From the NCBI RefSeq assembly GCF_037338445.1, contig NZ_CP147838.1:3782001-3846000 (forward strand): a stretch of 64,000 bases of DNA, in the 5' to 3' direction. The translations under genes and the position numbers were made by a program. Source of the DNA: Salinibaculum sp. SYNS191. Lineage in GTDB: Archaea > Halobacteriota > Halobacteria > Halobacteriales > Haloarculaceae. The notes beneath the pieces were generated by a model, which worked only from the letters and a program-made list of their open reading frames with translations, was not told where the DNA came from and made no database searches. Numbering within the stretch: position 1 is the stretch's first letter; every line of letters begins with the position of its first letter. This document shows, in pieces, positions 25,332 through 32,459 of this stretch.

Positions 25332-25916
25332 TCAGACCTCTGTCTCAGGCGGCTGATCACGTGCACTCCGGATATCCTCGAAGTACGGATCGACAGACTT
25401 CATCTCTAGTACGACTTCTCGAAGAGCCTGCAAGACAGCAATAGCGAAGGCATGTTGTAGATCAAGCTCGCGGGCAGCCACTCGTTCAGACATCTCGCCT
25501 TCAGCATAGGGGATTGCGTATGTGAGTGCGGCCGCGAGTTTTCCCATACCGTGCTTTTCGAGCAGGAGATCAAGGTCTTGGTCTTGGGGTGAACGTCCGA
25601 ACGCCTCGATAAGGGTCGGTGTCACTGTGTACTCGTCTCCGTCAAGGTTGGCGGTGAGTGTGATTGGAACCGCCGAATACGTGTGCGTTTTCTGTTCCTC
25701 ATCTCGCGCCAGTACGCCGAGTTCGACGAGTGTACCCGTGTCCGAGTACGCAGTCGTCCGCGGCATCTCGAGTGCATCAACGATGCCATCGATTGTGACT
25801 TCGCCTTCCCTGAGGACAAATGTGTACAGTCGTGCCAGCCGCGGCTCCTCCAAAAGCTGGGCAACCGACAGGAGGCCGTTGACGGCCCGCTCGGAATCTC
25901 CGGCTGTCTTCGACAT
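25332..25916 (-). CDS. HTH-domain protein, probable antitoxin of the PIN toxin
   Basis: A 194-residue protein. Residues 15-75 form a winged helix (LARLYTFVLREGEVTIDGIVDAL, MPRTTAYSDTGTLVELGVL). A strand region (ANLDGDEYTVTPTLIEAFGR) and a helical C-terminal half (LDLLLEKHGMGKLAAALTYAI) follow. It precedes the PIN gene by 12 bases on the same strand, the common order of antitoxin then toxin. It probably represses its own operon. Assignment as antitoxin is from pairing and not from a known neutralising motif. Confidence 0.72.
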   Translation of the reverse strand: MSKTAGDSERAVNGLLSVAQLLEEPRLARLYTFVLREGEVTIDGIVDALEMPRTTAYSDTGTLVELGVLARDEEQKTHTYSAVPITLTANLDGDEYTVTPTLIEAFGRSPQDQDLDLLLEKHGMGKLAAALTYAIPYAEGEMSERVAARELDLQHAFAIAVLQALREVVLEMKSVDPYFEDIRSARDQPPETEV

Positions 25917-26531
25917 ACAATATATAATTCGTGTATTGAATAATAGTGTTTGGGTCGAGGCCTCAATGGAGTGTTGTTTCCGTCCACTACCCAGTCCAGA
26001 TATTCGTCCATCACACTCAGAAAGTTCTACTAATCCATATTCAACAATTGCATCTTGACATAAATCGAATTATTATGTGTCAGTAGCTAGAACGTGCGAT
26101 TTTATTCCCACTGACCCTACTAGTAGAAACTCTTCCGGTAGTGTTCCGGGCGTACATTTTGAGTATGCTATTAGAAACATCTACAAATAATATATATTGC
26201 TTCAGTCTGGGTCTATCGTTGAATGAGGCTCTCCCGTAGTAGCCGCTCTTTCTCGCCGAATTTCTGACACCGCCGATAATGACGAGCCCGGAATGAGGTC
26301 TGCAGGGAATACTGATATCTGTCAGATTTGGATGACCGTGCTCAATACAGCGCGCGTATCGGTCACGAAAGCCGAGTCAAGAGTTCCCTGAACGAATCAT
26401 CTGATAGAGAGCGTGGAGCAGTCCCCCATCAGTATCCACCGGTGTGATCGAGAAGCCGACCCAAACGGTAAGAAGCTATGAGGTGGATTCTATGATACCC
26501 TCCCGGCATCTGCTCAACCGGACACGGCAGT
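25917..26531. other. Intergenic region with island site C
   Basis: About 615 gene-free bases. The left part is A/T-rich (promoter of the PIN/HTH operon near 25917-25950). The middle holds island site C and its long tail (26117 to about 26380), and the right part has no recognised feature. Confidence 0.6.
26117..26159 (+). repeat. Island site C
   Basis: CTACTAGTAG (26117-26126), 8 bases, CCGG-TAGTGTT-CCGG (26135-26149) and CGTACATTT (to 26159). The following bases TTGAGTATGCTATT match copy A almost exactly. The long tail shared with A and B runs to about 26380 and contains an extra AAAGCCGAGT (26368-26377) not present at that place in A. Confidence 0.92.
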
Positions 26532-27494
26532 TCACGCTTCAGTACGGGACCAGGGACTCAGAGGACCACCTGTCGTAATTTGCTCATCAGCAAGGAGCCG
26601 ATCGTGTACCAGACATGCTACAATGCCAAACAGCGCGGCCACGATTCCGACGACGCCAAAGGAGGAAATCACGAGTTCGCTCCCGTTTACCAGGAACACC
26701 GACGTGAATACACCCAGGATGAATGAGCCATGAAAAAACGTCGCGGCGAGCACCGATTGGGCCCGGACGGTCAGGTAGGTGTAAATCGGCGACAAAGCCA
26801 CAGTTGCGACAGTCATCGTGAATATCCCGACCACTGGTTGGTTCGGGAACTGGAGTCCGAGAAGGATGAGCGGGGTGTGCCAGATCCCCCAGACCAAACC
26901 CGTCCATAGCGACAGTTTCCAGAATCCGAGTGGTGCCAATTCCGTAAGCAACAGCCCCCGCCAGCCGAGTTCTTCGCCGAGGGCGGCGAGCGCGAAGAGC
27001 GTTCCCCCGAGGACGAGTCCCAGTCCGGCCAAGAGGACGACTACCGGAACGCCGGTCTGTTCCAGTTCGGCAATCGTGTCAACGGCCTCCGCCTCTGTGA
27101 AACCGAGTTCGAGCAAGAACGCCGAATATTCTGTCGTAAACGTCGTGCCCGGAAGCGCAAGACCGACGCCAATCATCGCGGCAGTAAGCCCAACCGGTGC
27201 TATCCAGGCGAAAACAATCCACCGAATGCGCCCTCGGTAAAAACCAGTTCCCTTCCGAATGGATGCTCGGCGATACCGGAGAAGTGTAATTGCCGCGATG
27301 GCAGGGGCCCCCATGAAGACAATAGTACCAATGCCCTGCCCGGTGCTACTTCCGATATCGACATTGGCGAAATAGAGCACAGTCACACCACCCCAGGAGA
27401 TAGCAAACGTGAGGACGAGGAACTCCGATACTTTTCGAATATCTACCGGGGTTCGTTGTACTGTTCTTTCTGACACATGGACATGTTCGTTCAA
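26532..27494 (-). CDS. CPBP-family intramembrane metalloprotease (CAAX/Rce1-like)
   Basis: A 320-residue membrane protein with about eight hydrophobic segments. It has the three CPBP motifs: EELGWRG (Glu174, Glu175, Arg179), W-x-x-W-H-T-P (His206) and F-F-H-G (His255). These residues build the intramembrane metal site of Rce1-type proteases. Archaeal and bacterial members are linked to protein processing or to immunity against peptide toxins; which applies here is unknown. It is the only gene of cassette 3 (sites C to D). The start MNEHVHVSER is plausible, with an A/T-rich region just upstream. Confidence 0.9.
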   Translation of the reverse strand: MNEHVHVSERTVQRTPVDIRKVSEFLVLTFAISWGGVTVLYFANVDIGSSTGQGIGTIVFMGAPAIAAITLLRYRRASIRKGTGFYRGRIRWIVFAWIAPVGLTAAMIGVGLALPGTTFTTEYSAFLLELGFTEAEAVDTIAELEQTGVPVVVLLAGLGLVLGGTLFALAALGEELGWRGLLLTELAPLGFWKLSLWTGLVWGIWHTPLILLGLQFPNQPVVGIFTMTVATVALSPIYTYLTVRAQSVLAATFFHGSFILGVFTSVFLVNGSELVISSFGVVGIVAALFGIVACLVHDRLLADEQITTGGPLSPWSRTEA

Positions 27495-28140
27495 TACAAT
27501 AATAACACTAGGGTCGACGATTGATACGCACGCATACTGAGTAGCCGGTTCACGGCCCTCAGAGCTGAAAGCACATCCATTCGAACAGTTCTATGATACC
27601 TACGAACATCATCAGTTCGAATAGAAGGCCCACCGACAACTATGCTCAGGACAGCCGATGGAAGCTGAACGAATAGCACACTAGGAGCCCGTGCTGCATA
27701 CAGCCTCTATATCTTACACGCACCTTCTGACACTATCTCGATAGGTTTTTGAAATCCACAACCAATTATGCACGCATTCGGAAGGCTGTACTCCTAGATT
27801 CTTTCCAAGGTACTCGTGGTAGATTATAACGTTTCAGGCCACTTAGCACTCAATTCTACTTCCACCGTGCCTACTAGTAGTTTCTCGCCCGGTAGTGTTC
27901 CGGGCGTACATTTCTGAAAGTTAAGAGTATTATTTGCAGATAATTCGGCGCGATCGTGATGCTGGCGTATCCTGTTCGGAGTACGTCACGTTTCGATTGC
28001 TGAATAGAGGGCTCGTCTTCAGCAGATCAGCGTTCGATCTGATTTCTTCACTATAGCAAGACGGGTTATACTTCCTGTTCTTGGTTTGCCAGGCGTAAAA
28101 TCCCAGAGATACACCTCTCAGTAGGCCCTGACAGAGCCCC
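27495..28140. other. Intergenic region with island site D
   Basis: About 645 gene-free bases: the promoter region of the CPBP gene on its left, about 350 bases with no recognised feature, island site D (27871-27913) and a further 225 bases with no named feature. Confidence 0.6.
27871..27913 (+). repeat. Island site D (best copy)
   Basis: CTACTAGTAG (27871-27880), 8 bases, then the perfect 7-bp inverted repeat CGCCCGG-TAGTGTT-CCGGGCG (27886-27906) and TACATTT. The upstream flank ACTTCCACCGTGC matches the consensus. The long tail of copies A-C is absent. Confidence 0.93.
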
Positions 28141-29028
28141 TCATGAACGCTTGGTTTCTGTCTTTGCTAGTGGCAACTGCACTCCCCACCCGCGGAGCGA
28201 TCCCGGACTCCAGCCAGCCACGAGCATCACCACAACGAGTGCATAGCCCGAGAGGATAAACGGGTACATCTCGGGTGCAAACCCCGTCAGTTCGCCGGTC
28301 ATGTTTCCGAACGCGTGGAACAACAGTACTGCCAGAATGCTCCGACGAGTATTGTTGTAGACCCAGACGAGGATGATGGTATAGAGCACGAGCATTGGGA
28401 CCCACCACGACAGTTCCGGTTCGAAAGTCGTGTTGGCGTAGTACCCGGGAAAGAAAACGAAGGGTGCGTGCCAGATCGCCCAGGTCGTACCGTTGATGAC
28501 TCCTGCAGTAAGCGCACTCCAGCGTTCTTGCAACCGATCAAGCCAGTACCCGCGTAGCCCGATCTCTTCGACAAGGGGGAAGACAAAGGCAAACGCGACG
28601 AGCGAGAACAGCGCCGCTGGATCGAACAAGCGATCAGTCGAAATGAACTCCAGCGGCTCCACGGTAACCCCGAACAATAGCGCTCCACCCGCCAAGAAGA
28701 GATTGAACAGTGGCCAGTACAGGACGATGACGAGCCCCCAGCGCGGCTCGATTCGTCCGACTTCGATCAGTCGCTTGCCAAGGTCTGATAGGCCGTCCCA
28801 GCCCCGGGTAAGCCACGCCAACAGCAACCCCGCCAACAATGGACTCAGGCCGCCGACGAGGAACAGTCCGACGTTGGGAAACGACCAGACAGACTCGTCT
28901 GATAGCACAATCGGAGCCCAGAACAGAAATGCCCACCCCAAATAGAGGAGCGGAAACCCCCACGGCGTTGCGGTGCGTGCTAACCGACCGAGACGCCCCG
29001 CTGGACGACCACGATTTTCACTGCTCAT
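28141..29028 (-). CDS. Second CPBP-family intramembrane metalloprotease
   Basis: A 295-residue membrane protein with about eight hydrophobic segments. CPBP motifs are EEIGLRGYW (Glu154, Glu155, Arg159), W-A-I-W-H-A-P (His187) and L-L-F-H-A-F-G-N (His238, Asn242). It is only distantly similar to the protease in the neighbouring cassette, so it is not a recent duplicate. I start at MSSENRGRPA; an ATG 14 codons earlier is in frame. It is the only gene between sites D and E. Its substrate is unknown. Confidence 0.9.
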   Translation of the reverse strand: MSSENRGRPAGRLGRLARTATPWGFPLLYLGWAFLFWAPIVLSDESVWSFPNVGLFLVGGLSPLLAGLLLAWLTRGWDGLSDLGKRLIEVGRIEPRWGLVIVLYWPLFNLFLAGGALLFGVTVEPLEFISTDRLFDPAALFSLVAFAFVFPLVEEIGLRGYWLDRLQERWSALTAGVINGTTWAIWHAPFVFFPGYYANTTFEPELSWWVPMLVLYTIILVWVYNNTRRSILAVLLFHAFGNMTGELTGFAPEMYPFILSGYALVVVMLVAGWSPGSLRGWGVQLPLAKTETKRS

Positions 29029-29344
29029 GTGAGAACTTTGATTCGGTATGTACAACGGTTTATCCCTCATTCCAGCGTTCCGAGAATCTCGATGCTCTCA
29101 GTGATCGAGGCTGTCACCCGTCTGCCAGAATGACGTGCTGACTAGACCCCCTACATCCATCACTACTCCCAAAATATATCACCAGAAATACAATTCGGTT
29201 GTGCGGTCAGATCGCTCACGGATCCTCAGAATTCGCAAGCTTCAGCTGTATATACGGTATGTTCACATCTCTCTGAACCTACTAGTAGAAATTCACCCGG
29301 TAGTGTTCCGGGCGTATATTTCATATATTCGATGAAAGTAACCG
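29029..29344. other. Intergenic region with island site E
   Basis: About 315 gene-free bases: the promoter side of the CPBP gene, an A/T-rich middle and island site E near the right end, only 23 bases from the stop codon of the DUF5615 gene. Confidence 0.6.
29279..29321 (+). repeat. Island site E
   Basis: CTACTAGTAG (29279-29288), 8 bases, CCCGG-TAGTGTT-CCGGG (29296-29312) and CGTATATTT (to 29321). Only one base of the last block differs from the consensus. Confidence 0.92.
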
Positions 29345-29686
29345 CTATAGCCAGTTCCGACTCACGTATTCGAGCGTCACGTCGGACTGGTCGATGTACT
29401 CGGAGAGTTCGTGTACGATGTCTCCAACCTCTCGGGCCGAAAGTGTCTGATCCTTCTGAAAGAGAACGCCAGCTGTACCCCCAATATCCAACTGGGTAAA
29501 GAAGTCGTCGTCCTGAGTGAGAATGAGGCGGTTTGTCTCGCTTCCGTACGTAGCGATCGCTCCGTCGTCAGCGCCGAGACCGAGTTCTTCGACATCACCG
29601 ACCCATTCGACATCGTGACCGAGTTTCCGCAAGTAGTTGATCGTCGCCTGCTCGACGTTTTCGTCAGCGAGGATGCGATACTCCAT
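29345..29686 (-). CDS. DUF5615 PIN-like toxin
   Basis: A 113-residue protein with the diagnostic start R-I-L-A-D-E-N-V (Asp8, Glu9, Asn10), then a helix (INYLRKLGHDVEWV) and LILTQDDDFF, carrying the second acidic cluster. This is the Mut7-C/DUF5615 PIN-like nuclease fold, common as the toxin partner of DUF433. Its ATG overlaps the stop of the DUF433 gene by one base (TAATG), so the two are translationally coupled. The real target is not known. Confidence 0.85.
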   Translation of the reverse strand: MEYRILADENVEQATINYLRKLGHDVEWVGDVEELGLGADDGAIATYGSETNRLILTQDDDFFTQLDIGGTAGVLFQKDQTLSAREVGDIVHELSEYIDQSDVTLEYVSRNWL

Positions 29687-29967
29687 TAGTCACGCACACT
29701 GTCGGGATCAGTCGTCAAGTGGTCGTGTTCTTCAATCGCGGATTGCCGCTGGCGTTCGATCGTCCGCATCTCCTCGGGATGGTCGTGGTAGTACGTGAGC
29801 GCCCGATAGACATCGGCCACGTCGAGGTCGTGGCGATCGGCGACCGTTCTCGGGGAGAGTCCTCGGTCTTCGACCTGTTCTTTGAGGAACTGAACGGTAA
29901 TCCGTCGGCCTTCGAGATGCGGCTCGTCGTGGATTTCCCGCACGATACGCCTCGTCACCTGGCTCAT
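29686..29967 (-). CDS. DUF433-type HTH antitoxin
   Basis: A 93-residue protein that begins MSQVTRRIVREIHDEPHLEG. It then has a helix-turn-helix (SPRTVADRHDLDVADVYRALTYYHDHPEEM), which is the DUF433 core that binds DNA and neutralises the PIN-like partner. The frame stays open much further upstream, but that extension would be translated from island site F, so I reject it and use the ATG at 29967. Confidence 0.85.
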   Translation of the reverse strand: MSQVTRRIVREIHDEPHLEGRRITVQFLKEQVEDRGLSPRTVADRHDLDVADVYRALTYYHDHPEEMRTIERQRQSAIEEHDHLTTDPDSVRD

Positions 29968-30038
29968 ACTGTGCGTTACGCCGCCATCATACTTGAACGT
30001 CTGGACTGGGCTTTTGTCCGGTTTCACTTCCACCGGAT

Positions 30039-30081
30039 CTACTAGTAGAAGCTCGTCCGGTAGTGTTCCGGGCGCACATTT
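30039..30081 (+). repeat. Island site F
   Basis: CTACTAGTAG (30039-30048), 8 bases, CCGG-TAGTGTT-CCGG (30057-30071) and CGCACATTT (to 30081). The upstream flank ACTTCCACCGGA matches. It separates the DUF433/DUF5615 pair from the UPF0175/DUF3368 pair. Confidence 0.92.
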
Positions 30082-30167
30082 CGACCGCATCGAGCGCTTG
30101 CTTTGCACGCCGTCCGCTTGCGAACCCCCAGCCAAACACTCAAGAATCGCGTACACGTATTTCAGGT

Positions 30168-30413
30168 ATGGCGACGATAGAGATCGACGACGACGTTTAC
30201 GAGGCGTTACAGCTCCCGGAGGGGGAGCGCTCGCCCGCGATGAAGCGGGAGTTGGCGGTATCGCTGTACGCCCGCGATATCCTCTCGTTCGGGAAAGCCC
30301 GTACGTTGGCGGAGATGTCGAAACGGGAGTTTCAGGAACTCCTCGGCGAACGTGAAATCGCCCGGCACTACGGCGAACGGGAACTCGAAGAAGATCTCGA
30401 CTATGCCGGATAG
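30168..30413 (+). CDS. UPF0175 family antitoxin
   Basis: An 81-residue protein that begins MATIEIDDDVYEAL. The UPF0175 helical core follows: KRELAVSLYARDILSFGKARTLAEMSKREFQELLGEREI, in which the second part is a helix-turn-helix. It ends with an acidic tail. It overlaps the following DUF3368 gene by 11 bases. UPF0175 with DUF3368 is a recognised archaeal and cyanobacterial toxin-antitoxin combination. Confidence 0.85.
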   Translation: MATIEIDDDVYEALQLPEGERSPAMKRELAVSLYARDILSFGKARTLAEMSKREFQELLGEREIARHYGERELEEDLDYAG

Positions 30414-30894
30414 CGGGCTGGTCGTTTCTGACACGTCGCCACTCCTGAACCTCGCGCTTATCGACCGTCTCGACCTTCTCCGAACGCAGTTCGCCGACGT
30501 TACCGTCCCACGCCGCGTCTGGGACGAACTGGCCGAGGGGGAGGAGGGTCTGGAACCGCTGCGAGAGTTACGCGATGACAGTTTCTTGCGCATCGTCGAG
30601 GTAGAGCGTTCGAACCTGTTCGTCGAAGTGTTTCACGAACTCGACCTCGGGGAGACGGCAGCAATCTGCTATGCGGTCGAACACGACGCTGACCTCGTTT
30701 TGCTTGACGAGCGGGACGGACGACGCGTCGCTCGGAGACACGACTTGGAGGTTACCGGCGTCATTGGTATTCTTCTTCGTGGAGCGAAAACCAATGAAGT
30801 AGAGTTGGAGCAGGAACTCGATGCTCTCCGCGAAGTCGGCTTTTGGATTTCCGACGACCTCTATGCACGCGCCCTCTCGGAAGTAGATGAGTAA
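30403..30894 (+). CDS. DUF3368 PIN-domain toxin
   Basis: A 163-residue protein with all family marks: VVSDTSPLLNLALI (Asp10), VPRRVWDEL, LDLGETAAICYA, DLVLLDERDGRRVAR and VTGVIGILLRGAK. The acidic residues of the PIN nuclease site are retained, so it looks active. It starts within the last codons of its UPF0175 antitoxin. The longer in-frame start at 30352 would overlap the antitoxin gene much more and is unlikely. Confidence 0.87.
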   Translation: MPDSGLVVSDTSPLLNLALIDRLDLLRTQFADVTVPRRVWDELAEGEEGLEPLRELRDDSFLRIVEVERSNLFVEVFHELDLGETAAICYAVEHDADLVLLDERDGRRVARRHDLEVTGVIGILLRGAKTNEVELEQELDALREVGFWISDDLYARALSEVDE

Positions 30895-30947
30895 CAGTTC
30901 TGTCTGTCGGCGACCAACCGACGGGGCCGAGTCCACTCCCACCGGGC

Positions 30948-30988
30948 CTACTAGCAGAAACTCACCTGGTAGTGTTCCGGGCGTACAT
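30948..30988 (+). repeat. Island site G
   Basis: CTACTAGCAG (one change from the palindrome, 30948-30957), 8 bases, CCTGG-TAGTGTT-CCGGG (30965-30981) and CGTACAT. The upstream flank ACTCCCACCGGGC matches the consensus. Confidence 0.9.
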
Positions 30989-31095
30989 CCTTTCGATAGT
31001 ATCGGAGATAGGCCGAACTGATATGCAGAATCCCTCCGAGAATCGTTCGTTCGGAGAGAGAACACGATAGGGTATTCGGATGTGTACCTCCGATA

Positions 31096-31597
31096 ATGAC
31101 CGACTCGTTCTGGTATCCGTCGGTCGAAGACGTCCTCGACATCCACGAGGACATTGTCTCGGAGTACCCGGACACCAGTTCAGGCGTCCAGCGCCGTGGC
31201 GACATCGAATTCGCCCTGGAGTACATCAGCGAAGGGAGCTTCGGGTCGGTCCCGAAGACGATCCACGAGAAGGCGTTTCACCTGCTTCGACTCCTCGTCG
31301 CCAACCATCCGTTCGTGGACGGCAACAAGCGAACCGCACTCACGAACCGCACTCAACGTGAGGGTCGTATTCTATCTGCTCAACGGTTATCGGTTCGAGT
31401 ACGATGACGAAATGCGGGAGATACTGAAGCAGTTCGGAACGGACGAGACGACTGTCGATGAGAAAAACGTGCTCGAGTATCTCCGAACACACACGACCGA
31501 AGTCGATTTGAGCGAAGTGGTCGAACGATGGCGAGGCGGCCTCGTCGAGTATGGACTTGCTCAGCTATCCGGTGAATCATCGGACCCGAACGATTAA
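31096..31597 (+). pseudogene. Fic/Doc-family toxin gene broken by a 13-bp duplication
   Basis: The reading frame starts MTDSFWYPSVEDVLDIHEDI and runs to the Fic motif H-P-F-V-D-G-N-K-R (His71-Arg79). It then leaves frame because CGAACCGCACTCA is present twice in a row (31330-31342 and 31343-31355). Removing one copy rejoins the frame exactly: KRTALNVRVVFYLLNGYRFEY and on to a stop at 31597. That gives a 162-residue Doc protein of normal length. As it stands, translation gives a 103-residue product that ends in unrelated residues. The toxin is therefore probably inactive, unless the duplication is a phase-variable or assembly difference. Confidence 0.85.
31330..31355. repeat. 13-bp perfect tandem duplication inside doc
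   Basis: CGAACCGCACTCA twice in direct succession, immediately after the codons of the catalytic Fic motif. It is the sole cause of the frameshift. Confidence 0.95.
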
Positions 31598-31622
31598 CCG
31601 GATTCGTGGTCAAGAGGTATAC

Positions 31623-31763
31623 ATGGCGCCGGAAGAGAAGACGGGGGAACGAACGCCGCTCGACGACGTGATGGAGGATATTCGTCGAGAGCTCGTGTTG
31701 CGAGTCGCCAAGGCTGACCGGGACGAACATCGAGAGATCTACGACGCCCTCGAACACGAATAG
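31623..31763 (+). CDS. Small charged protein next to doc, possible antitoxin
   Basis: A 46-residue, highly charged protein that begins MAPEEKTGERTPLDDVMEDI and ends ALEHE. It is mostly helical with an R-R-E-L-V-L-R-V middle. It starts 25 bases after the end of the broken Doc gene and is the only candidate partner in this cassette. Doc partners normally lie upstream, so the role as antitoxin is a guess. An earlier in-frame ATG at 31551 lies inside doc and is unlikely. Confidence 0.45.
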   Translation: MAPEEKTGERTPLDDVMEDIRRELVLRVAKADRDEHREIYDALEHE

Positions 31764-31822
31764 CGTTATCACGTCCCTCTGTTCTCGATTCGCAGCACCG
31801 TGATTTTTCACTTCCTCCGCGG

Positions 31823-31853
31823 CTACTAGTAGTCTCTCGTCCAGTAGTGTCCC
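31823..31853 (+). repeat. Island site H, right part degenerate (right end of the array)
   Basis: CTACTAGTAG is intact (31823-31832) with the usual 8-base spacer, then CCAGTAGTGTCCC, where the right hairpin arm and CGTACATTT are lost. This is the mirror image of site A, which keeps only the right half. Confidence 0.8.
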
Positions 31854-31937
31854 TGCCGAACCTCACCCTCGTACCAACACTACGTAGAGCACGGTCCGTG
31901 TCTTCCCAGTCGAGTCACTGCACGACGGTCACAGGGC

Positions 31938-32387
31938 TCAGTCGGCGCAGTAGCCCTCCAGCGACATCGCGCGGAGGACGTACCAGGCGTGGTCGCGCTG
32001 GCGGTTGTCGGAGAAGCGGAGCCACCACGGTGCGACGTCGGAACACTGCTCGGCGAGCAGCGACGCCATGTCCCGTATGCGCTGGTCGTCCTCGACCTGC
32101 TCCAGAGTCCCCCCGGCGATGACGCTCTGCCAGTCGTCCCGTCCCTCCCAGTCGTAGACGCACAGCGAGGCCTCCTCCGTCTCGACCAGGAACCGGCGCT
32201 TCCGGCTCTCGGTCTGGAACAGGAACTCCATCACGAAGGTCTTCGTCTCCCCCTCGTAGGCGTACGACATCGGAATCCCGTACGCCACGTCGTCCCGGGC
32301 CAGCGAGAGGAGCCCGTGGCCCGCCGAACGCAGGAAGTCGTCAATTTCCTCAGCCGCCATCTCGCGGCCGATGTATCCGAACACCAT
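31938..32387 (-). CDS. Pyridoxamine 5'-phosphate oxidase-like flavin-binding protein
   Basis: A 149-residue split-barrel protein: MAAEEIDDFLRSAGHGLLSLARDDVAYGIPMSY at the start, a long FVMEFLF strand and VETEEASLCVYDWEGRDDWQSVIAGGTLEQV in the middle. This is the layout of the haloarchaeal PPOX-type family, which binds FMN/F420 or heme. Its function is unknown. A TATA-like element lies near 32405-32416, about 24 bases before the ATG at 32387, which supports that start. It is the first chromosomal gene right of the island. Confidence 0.82.
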   Translation of the reverse strand: MVFGYIGREMAAEEIDDFLRSAGHGLLSLARDDVAYGIPMSYAYEGETKTFVMEFLFQTESRKRRFLVETEEASLCVYDWEGRDDWQSVIAGGTLEQVEDDQRIRDMASLLAEQCSDVAPWWLRFSDNRQRDHAWYVLRAMSLEGYCAD

Positions 32388-32459
32388 ATTGGTCGATTCG
32401 TCAGCTAGAATAATAGCAGTGGTGTTAGGTACCACACAACAGCCAAGTGGCCCGACGGC

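Noticed and set aside
29686..31146. Peptides translated from the minus strand of the sites (KCTPGTLP and similar) as N-terminal parts of proteins
   Set aside because: The site is open in one minus-strand frame, so several reading frames extend through it (at sites B, F and G). The conserved parts of the real proteins begin later at better starts.
20733..31853. CRISPR array
   Set aside because: The repeats are 43 bp and alike, but they are spaced by 0.8-3.3 kb with real genes between them, and no cas gene or leader is present.
20733..31853. Classical integron with attC sites
   Set aside because: No GTTRRRY/RYYYAAC boxes, no integrase gene in the window, and cassette genes are not all in one orientation. 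I therefore call it only integron-like in logic.
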